Positions 7,055 to 10,739 of a DNA stretch of 10,739 bases are shown piece after piece. The stretch covers positions 11,318-22,056 of the forward strand of contig JAPOYZ010000548.1 in assembly GCA_026706325.1 (NCBI GenBank). Reading direction: 5' to 3'. Both the position numbers and the translations under genes were made by a program. Each line of letters starts with the position of its first letter. Positions within the stretch are counted from its first letter, which is position 1. The notes beneath the pieces are model-generated. The model worked only from the letters and a program-made list of their open reading frames with translations. It had not been told where the DNA came from and ran no database searches. Source of the stretch: Candidatus Aminicenantota bacterium. Its GTDB lineage: Bacteria; Acidobacteriota; UBA6911; RPQK01; JAJDTT01.

Positions 7055-7720
7055 ATGGAAAATACGGGGCGCGACCATAATCAGTTAGCTAGCTTTCACG
7101 ATACCATTTCTCGCCAGCTTAATGCTCGCCTGGAAGAAAGTCCACGCTTTTTTTGGGCGTTGATCGTCGTTAGCACAGGATACGGTTATGTGATTTGGGA
7201 AATAGCAAACGGCCCTCAACCAACTGAATCACCATTGCGCACAGTATTTATCCTTGCCTCGCTCCTTGCTTTTAGTGCAGTCATTTGGGCAAGTTGGTAT
7301 CTAGCCGCGCTCGGATACGCATTTAGGTACCTTCAAAACGTTCAGCACTGCATAGAGCATGCGCTAGGTTGGGAAATCTATGGCCCTAAGAGCGGCTCAC
7401 TTCCTCCTAGAATTTGCGGGTGCAGTGGTGTCTTCTCGTTGTTGCCCGGTATCTACCACGCCCATATATTTGGTCTTATAACGTTTCAGGTGCTCATCAA
7501 TAGTGCGTTCAGCTATTATATCTGGCAGTGGTGTGGTATCTGCATAGCCCTTCTACTTTTTCTCATTTCGAACGTTATCGGCGTTGGCTTCCATTTCCTC
7601 ATCAATCGGCATTATGTCCGCAGATTCAGTGAAAAGTGGAATGATCCGAAATCGATTCCTAGTCACGGAGACAGTGAAACATGTAACCAACCACAGACAA
7701 CAACGAATACCGGAAAATGA
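7055..7720 (+). CDS. Four-helix membrane protein of unknown function
   Basis: A 221-residue protein that I cannot assign to a named family. Hydrophobic segments lie at about residues 32-52, 62-88, 134-158 and 160-184, giving four transmembrane helices. The N-terminal ~30 residues and the hydrophilic C-terminal ~35 residues (ending in a Thr/Asn/Gln-rich tail) would then be on the same side, probably cytoplasmic given the RHYVRR positive cluster after the last helix. The loop between helices 2 and 3 (RYLQNVQHCIEHALGWEIYG) looks like an amphipathic helix. AAGGG lies 9 bases before the ATG. The gene is AT-richer than the left block and uses many A/T-ending codons. The gene encoding a DUF6615-like, nuclease-signature protein follows 60 bases downstream on the same strand, so the two may be one system; sensor, pore or anchor roles are possible. 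Confidence 0.75.
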   Translation: MENTGRDHNQLASFHDTISRQLNARLEESPRFFWALIVVSTGYGYVIWEIANGPQPTESPLRTVFILASLLAFSAVIWASWYLAALGYAFRYLQNVQHCIEHALGWEIYGPKSGSLPPRICGCSGVFSLLPGIYHAHIFGLITFQVLINSAFSYYIWQWCGICIALLLFLISNVIGVGFHFLINRHYVRRFSEKWNDPKSIPSHGDSETCNQPQTTTNTGK

Positions 7721-7742
7721 CTCAACATATCGCATATGGATT

Positions 7743-7773
7743 TTGACGAATAATTTGTTATTACTAGGATAAT
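7743..7773 (+). promoter_or_regulatory. Candidate promoter of the DUF6615-like gene
   Basis: TTGACG (7743-7748, 4-5 matches to TTGACA) and GATAAT (7768-7773) are 19 bases apart, longer than the ideal 17. GATAAT is followed by exactly 7 bases and then the ATG at 7781, the same arrangement as before the CehA-like gene. A leaderless start is possible, although AGGA at 7766-7769 overlaps the box and could act as a distant ribosome site if the message comes from upstream. Confidence 0.3.
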
Positions 7774-7780
7774 ATGATCC

Positions 7781-8599
7781 ATGGCAAATAGTCGGTGGCA
7801 CTTAATTCCTTGTGGGTTATCTCAAGTTGTTGACGACCTATGTTGGTTGTTCAGCTGGGCAGCATGCAAGACATGGTGTGACCTTAGGGACTCATACAGA
7901 TTGGGTATTGGCATTTCTGAGGACTCAATAACGGACATGCTTCTGCTCGAAATGCGTCGACGCACCGATCGACTTGCATGTATACGATATAATCGACACG
8001 AGGAATCTAGAACGGGAGCAGATTGGCTTTGGTGGTTTGTTTCAGGAAACCGTGGTTTCCCAATATTGTTGCAGGCCAAACGTCTTTTCCCGAGCTTGCG
8101 CTATGAAAACCTTAAGTATAAACAATCGAAGAAACCACAGCAGATAGATACATTTCTAAGATACGCGCACAATAAGCGTTGGCTCCCTTTATTTTGCTTC
8201 TATAATTTCCCAAATACATACGATCAGAGTCCATTCTGGGGCTGTACGATAGCATCGTCTGGCTTGGTAAGAGATCGATTGTTGCTGTCTGGATCACGAG
8301 GTAATAGGGTTACTAATATAATGCCATTCTCCATTCCCTGGATGCGTCTCGTGTGTCCAACCGGGCATTATTTTCCCAAGGAAGATCTTCCCTTTTCAGT
8401 TCGGAGAAGGGCTATGGAAATACCCGGGACTGACTCGGTTCCTGATGTTACAGATGACCTTCCATCGGAAGTGCTAACTCTGCTCGGAAGGACATCCAGC
8501 GCAAACTATGAGCAACAGGAGAGGCCGAGTTTTCTTGCTGGCATTGTTGTGGTCTCTGACCTACCTATTGTGGAAAACGAACCATGGCGAGAAAATTAA
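7781..8599 (+). CDS. DUF6615-like protein with Mrr-type (D...QxK) nuclease signature
   Basis: A 272-residue soluble protein. Motifs I associate with the DUF6615 family are present in order: an acidic GISEDSITDMLL segment (residues 44-55), HEESRTGADWLWW (73-85) with D81, FPILLQAKRLFPSLRYENLKY (93-113) with Q98 and K100, and a later strand-like LPLFCFYNFPN (135-145). The D-x(16)-Q-x-K spacing inside two hydrophobic strands is the layout of the PD-(D/E)XK fold in its Mrr-type QxK form, which suggests a DNA or RNA nuclease; this is inference, not a recognised activity. The C-terminal third (CPTGHYFP, then an acidic linker) is not recognised. There are no membrane segments. Codon use is AT-leaning compared with the left block. 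It lies 60 bases after the membrane-protein gene and just before an insertion-sequence relic, a typical accessory setting. Confidence 0.72.
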   Translation: MANSRWHLIPCGLSQVVDDLCWLFSWAACKTWCDLRDSYRLGIGISEDSITDMLLLEMRRRTDRLACIRYNRHEESRTGADWLWWFVSGNRGFPILLQAKRLFPSLRYENLKYKQSKKPQQIDTFLRYAHNKRWLPLFCFYNFPNTYDQSPFWGCTIASSGLVRDRLLLSGSRGNRVTNIMPFSIPWMRLVCPTGHYFPKEDLPFSVRRRAMEIPGTDSVPDVTDDLPSEVLTLLGRTSSANYEQQERPSFLAGIVVVSDLPIVENEPWREN

Positions 8600-8637
8600 C
8601 CCCAGATTATTCATCCCACATGTTGATAAGAGCTTCT

Positions 8638-8658
8638 GACCGCCAATTTCGTGCGGTC
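8638..8658 (+). terminator. Hairpin downstream of the DUF6615-like gene
   Basis: GACCGC (8638-8643) and GCGGTC (8653-8658) form a perfect 6-bp stem with a 9-base loop, 38 bases after the stop codon. A pyrimidine-rich stretch (GGTTTCTCTTG) follows about 8 bases later. It is a possible weak terminator. Confidence 0.25.
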
Positions 8659-8849
8659 GCGTCCCGGTTTCTCTTGAACCGCTGTCGATTCGACTGAATT
8701 GGCTCATAAACCGAGTGATCCGACAAGTTATAAATGCTCCAATGGCCATGGGGGCCGCGCCTCGCCGACAGTTGGCCAGGCCGGCGGGACCACTCGGATG
8801 TTTCGGTCTCCTTCACTCGGGTCCGATACCTCACCGTTGCCCATCCCGG

Positions 8850-10111
8850 CGCCCAGGACAAGCGTCCTTGACGCCGCCACGACCGATGCCACTGTGTCGC
8901 TCGCGGATTAACCACAAAAATCCACCGCCTCCCCCGGCGGAGCACCCTGGTCGCCACTTTTGGCAACCGTTTCTGAAAACGGCGCAGACTCTACCCCTGA
9001 CGTGTCATCCGCTCCATCAGCACCCGGCCCAGATGCAGCATCTCGTAGGCCAGCAGGTTCAGGACGAATCGGACCCCATGGTGTTAACGGACCCGTTCCT
9101 CGGTCGTCTTTTCCGGCGTCAGCTTTTTCCCTCGGTAGTGGGTCTTGGGCCGACGCGCCGACGACAACGCCGGATCGAGGACATCCATCAACTCCCCCAT
9201 GTGGCCTTCCGCTTTCCCTCGCTCGCGGTACTTCGCCAGCAACTCCGGCGCTTCACAACGCTTCCGGCTCGGGCTGGTCAACAACCAGAAATGATCCAGA
9301 AACAACTCGCCCGACCGCTCCCGCACCACCAGCACCACCCGGCGCGCCCGGTCCCAGGTTCCCGCCCGGTACGTCATCTCGTGGAACCACTACTGCCGCG
9401 ACTCTTCCGGGGACCGTCCCAAGGGGTGGGTCAAGTACGGCTTAGCCATCCGGTCCAGCACCGGGTTCTTGCGAATTCGTGCGATGTAGGGCACTCCTCG
9501 GGACTCCAGACCCTCCAGCAACCCCGGTTCCGGGAATCCCACATCCAGGCGCACCGTCACCGAACCACACAGCCGTCCCCGAACCCGGTCCACCACCCTC
9601 AGCGTGAACTTCAAAGTCACCTTCCCTAAGTGGCGGGCTCCCGGATGCAGGTCGCCGTCCAGCAGGCCTCCCGTCTCCGCGCAGCTCGCTATCACGGCAT
9701 GGTACATCCGTTGGCGGTAGTGTCCATTCCACTCGCTCCCTGGGGGACGCTCATGGACCTCGACCGGAAGCCCGTCCACATCCAGGACCATCGTCTGCTG
9801 ACGCTTTCTCCTCCAGCTTCGCCGCCGACCCTCGATCATCTCGATCCGACGGTAGGCCATTTTCGTCACCGCCTCATGCAGGACCGGACGGTTCTCTTCC
9901 CGGCTGAGGGTGTCCAGGAGTCGGGACAACGTCGGCTGTCCGGATTTCGGGGATCGTGCAGCCACTCGCTCATCCAGTCGATGATGCCGCTACGATCCAG
10001 CAGCGCCTGTTGCAGCAGAGCACCGGTCTCGGTACTGAGCCGCTCGGGCTGGGTTTCGATGCTGAGGGACCGGTTGAATGAGATCCGGATCTGCGGTAGG
10101 GTTGTAAGCAT
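8850..10111 (-). mobile_element. IS1380-family insertion sequence relic
   Basis: The region is defined by the decayed transposase. I looked for terminal inverted repeats outside both ends of the coding remnant (8600-8850 and 10112-10420) and for flanking target duplications and found no convincing pair. The real edges are therefore unknown and the element is probably immobile. Its high GC contrasts with the AT-richer cassette on its left. Confidence 0.65.
8850..10111 (-). pseudogene. IS1380-type DDE transposase, broken by three stops and an internal deletion
   Basis: Reading from the ATG at 10111, the N-terminal segment (ALLQQALLDRSGIIDWMSEWLHDPR) matches IS1380-type transposases. At about 9950-9965 the homology jumps to another frame (SPKSGQPTLSRLLDTLSREENR), and the conserved segment usually found between these, roughly 50-60 residues with the GYEDxND...LRxDP motif, is missing. 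The second frame carries LDVDGLPVEVHE (first catalytic Asp near 9776), SEWNGHY, VRLDVGFPEPGLL (second Asp near 9545), FHEMTYRAGTW and YRERGKAEGHMGELMDVL (catalytic Glu near 9209). It is interrupted in frame by TAG at 9390-9392, TAA at 9084-9086 and TAG at 8991-8993, the last where QGWSLRR-like sequence is expected. Homology continues to about 8850 (SLRRFQKRLPKVATRVL, RSWRRQGRLSW). All DDE residues survive, but no functional protein can be made. Confidence 0.85.
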
Positions 10112-10207
10112 GGCGTGATCTGTACTTTGTGTTTGTTTTCATGTCACTGAAATGATAGCACAAATGACGGGTACGCCACTTCTTTTAATGCCCCTTGAAG
10201 GATGGGA

Positions 10208-10230
10208 AAACCGTTGACACTGCACGGTTT
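10208..10230. repeat. 7-bp inverted repeat AAACCGT / ACGGTTT
   Basis: Perfect arms at 10208-10214 and 10224-10230 around the loop TGACACTGC. It lies about 100 bases upstream of the transposase start codon. It is too symmetrical to ignore but has no clear terminator or operator context. Confidence 0.35.
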
Positions 10231-10344
10231 ACGGACCCACTGAATCCGGTGATCCAACCGAAGTCGAAAATAACGATAGTGTTTCACCTGTGAGGAGACT
10301 CGTGCTTTTTCGGTGGTTATTCGCTAACCTTCTGATCCGACTCG

Positions 10345-10372
10345 ATAAAATGGATATGCTTGCCCATTTTAT
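10345..10372. repeat. 9-bp AT-rich inverted repeat ATAAAATGG / CCATTTTAT
   Basis: Perfect arms at 10345-10353 and 10364-10372 with a 10-base loop. The right arm is followed by ATTTG, so on the + strand it resembles an AT-rich hairpin with T-rich tail, and it could also be an operator. It lies 44 bases before a possible 52-codon ORF. Confidence 0.4.
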
Positions 10373-10416
10373 ATTTGCGTGATGAATAATCTGGGCTCAA
10401 GGGTCACACTAAGGGC

Positions 10417-10575
10417 ATGAAGGAGGATCGGCACAGTATAATAAGCGGCATCTCGCCAGAAAGACAGAGGAAACAAGCGCATCTAAAGGGACGAGTTGAC
10501 GGGATGCAGGAAATCCTGCAAGCAATCAAGACTGCTCGGAGCAACGCTGAAAAGGATAGATATAGAAGCGTCTAA
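10417..10575 (+). CDS. Possible small basic helical protein, 52 residues
   Basis: ATG at 10417 to TAA at 10573-10575, starting MKEDRHSIISGISPERQ. The stretch KQAHLKGRVDGMQEILQAIK is strongly amphipathic and alpha-helical, and the product is Lys/Arg-rich. HLKGRVDGMQ loosely recalls the RLKRIEGQVRG helix of CsoR-type regulators, but the required Cys/His metal ligands are absent and I do not assign it. AAGGG at 10411-10415 is too close to the ATG to be a good Shine-Dalgarno; another AAGGG at 10399-10403 is 13 bases away. An AT-rich palindrome lies upstream. It may be a real small gene, a fragment, or chance. Confidence 0.3.
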   Translation: MKEDRHSIISGISPERQRKQAHLKGRVDGMQEILQAIKTARSNAEKDRYRSV

Positions 10576-10739
10576 TCCACTGGCAGCAAATACTCTCCAA
10601 TACTCCACAGACGTGTCGACCTCCGTCTCAAAAACGGGTTCAGACACACCGGGTACCGATTGCGCTGACTTTTCAGGCGCAAAGAATTGAATACCATATC
10701 GGCGGTAATGTCTTCAAGTTCCTTCCGTTTCGACCATTC
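10572..10739 (-). CDS. Possible 3' end of a gene entering from the right edge (partial)
   Basis: On the - strand one frame is open from the window edge to a TAG at 10572-10574, 55 codons, starting with EWSKRKELEDITADMVFNSL. The first half looks protein-like, the second half is rich in Arg and less convincing. It would end 4 bases inside the convergent small ORF at 10417-10575. Nothing is recognised; the length alone does not prove coding. Confidence 0.25.
   Translation of the reverse strand, partial: EWSKRKELEDITADMVFNSLRLKSQRNRYPVCLNPFLRRRSTRLWSIGEYLLPVD

Larger units (their letters stand above)
10112..10416. other. Non-coding stretch upstream of the transposase relic
   Basis: I see no credible gene here. 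The first ~90 bases may be the 5' leader and end of the insertion sequence. Structures present are a 7-bp inverted repeat, AAACCGT/ACGGTTT (10208-10230), whose left arm runs into a TTGACA hexamer (10214-10219) without a good -10 partner; a short GGTTA/TAACC repeat (10315-10329); and a 9-bp AT-rich repeat listed separately. Confidence 0.5.

Noticed and set aside
8991..9392. Possible stop-codon readthrough or recoding in the transposase
   Set aside because: The stops are of two kinds (TAG and TAA), there is also a frame change with missing sequence, and other genes in the window use normal stops; decay is simpler.
8960..9445. Pro/Ser/Ala-rich + strand frame resembling a low-complexity secreted protein
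   Set aside because: Again antisense to the transposase; the composition is explained by the GC-rich transposase codons.
8715..9629. 304-codon + strand frame
   Set aside because: Antisense to the IS1380 transposase remnant; Pro/His/Arg/Gln-rich product typical of reverse-complement shadows.
8694..10258. Similar direct words ACTGAAT...GTGATCC on both sides of the IS relic (around 8694-8727 and 10238-10256)
   Set aside because: Only two 7-base matches with different spacing, direct rather than inverted; not enough to call element ends or target duplications.
1..10739. CRISPR arrays, tRNA or rRNA genes
   Set aside because: No regularly spaced repeats, no cloverleaf-like tRNA segments and no rRNA-like stretches were seen.

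Overview
The window looks like a chromosomal segment from a GC-rich, free-living or symbiotic bacterium of an under-sampled phylum. The protein content (secreted GHL-type hydrolases, a large CehA/McbA-type PHP protein, a nitrilase-fold enzyme, a HicBA-type toxin pair, an IS1380-type relic) is what I associate with Acidobacteriota-like or similar environmental genomes, but nothing here fixes the taxon. The left ~6.7 kb is uniformly GC-rich. From about 6.78 kb to 8.6 kb the sequence is visibly richer in A+T, and it is followed by a decayed, GC-rich insertion sequence, so the right half reads as accessory DNA.

Left block (1-6732): a hydrolase locus. It starts with the C-terminal part of a GHL-like (family 10-like) glycoside hydrolase on the + strand, whose 5' end lies outside the window. 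A complete paralogue with a Tat-type signal lies on the - strand at 2438-4054 and overlaps a carbon-nitrogen hydrolase (1566-2441) by ATGA, so these two are almost certainly one transcriptional unit. Between the two convergent paralogues sits a small + strand toxin-antitoxin pair: a DUF1902/HicB-like antitoxin followed one base later by a HicA-like toxin. Diverging from the Tat hydrolase is an 841-residue exported CehA/McbA-type PHP metallohydrolase (4207-6732). Together these suggest a degradative locus in which exported enzymes cut an unknown substrate and the nitrilase-fold enzyme processes an amide or nitrile inside the cell. The substrate is not visible from sequence.

Right block (about 6780-10739): a cysteine-containing small - strand ORF of uncertain reality, then a two-gene + strand cassette of a four-helix membrane protein (7055-7720) and a 272-residue DUF6615-like protein with a GAD...QAK signature like that of Mrr-type PD-(D/E)XK nucleases (7781-8599). 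This cassette is the most interesting part of the window and could be an uncharacterised defence or inter-bacterial system. It is followed by an IS1380-family transposase pseudogene on the - strand, with three in-frame stops and an internal deletion. The last 600 bases hold inverted repeats, a possible 52-codon ORF and possibly the end of a - strand gene that leaves the window.
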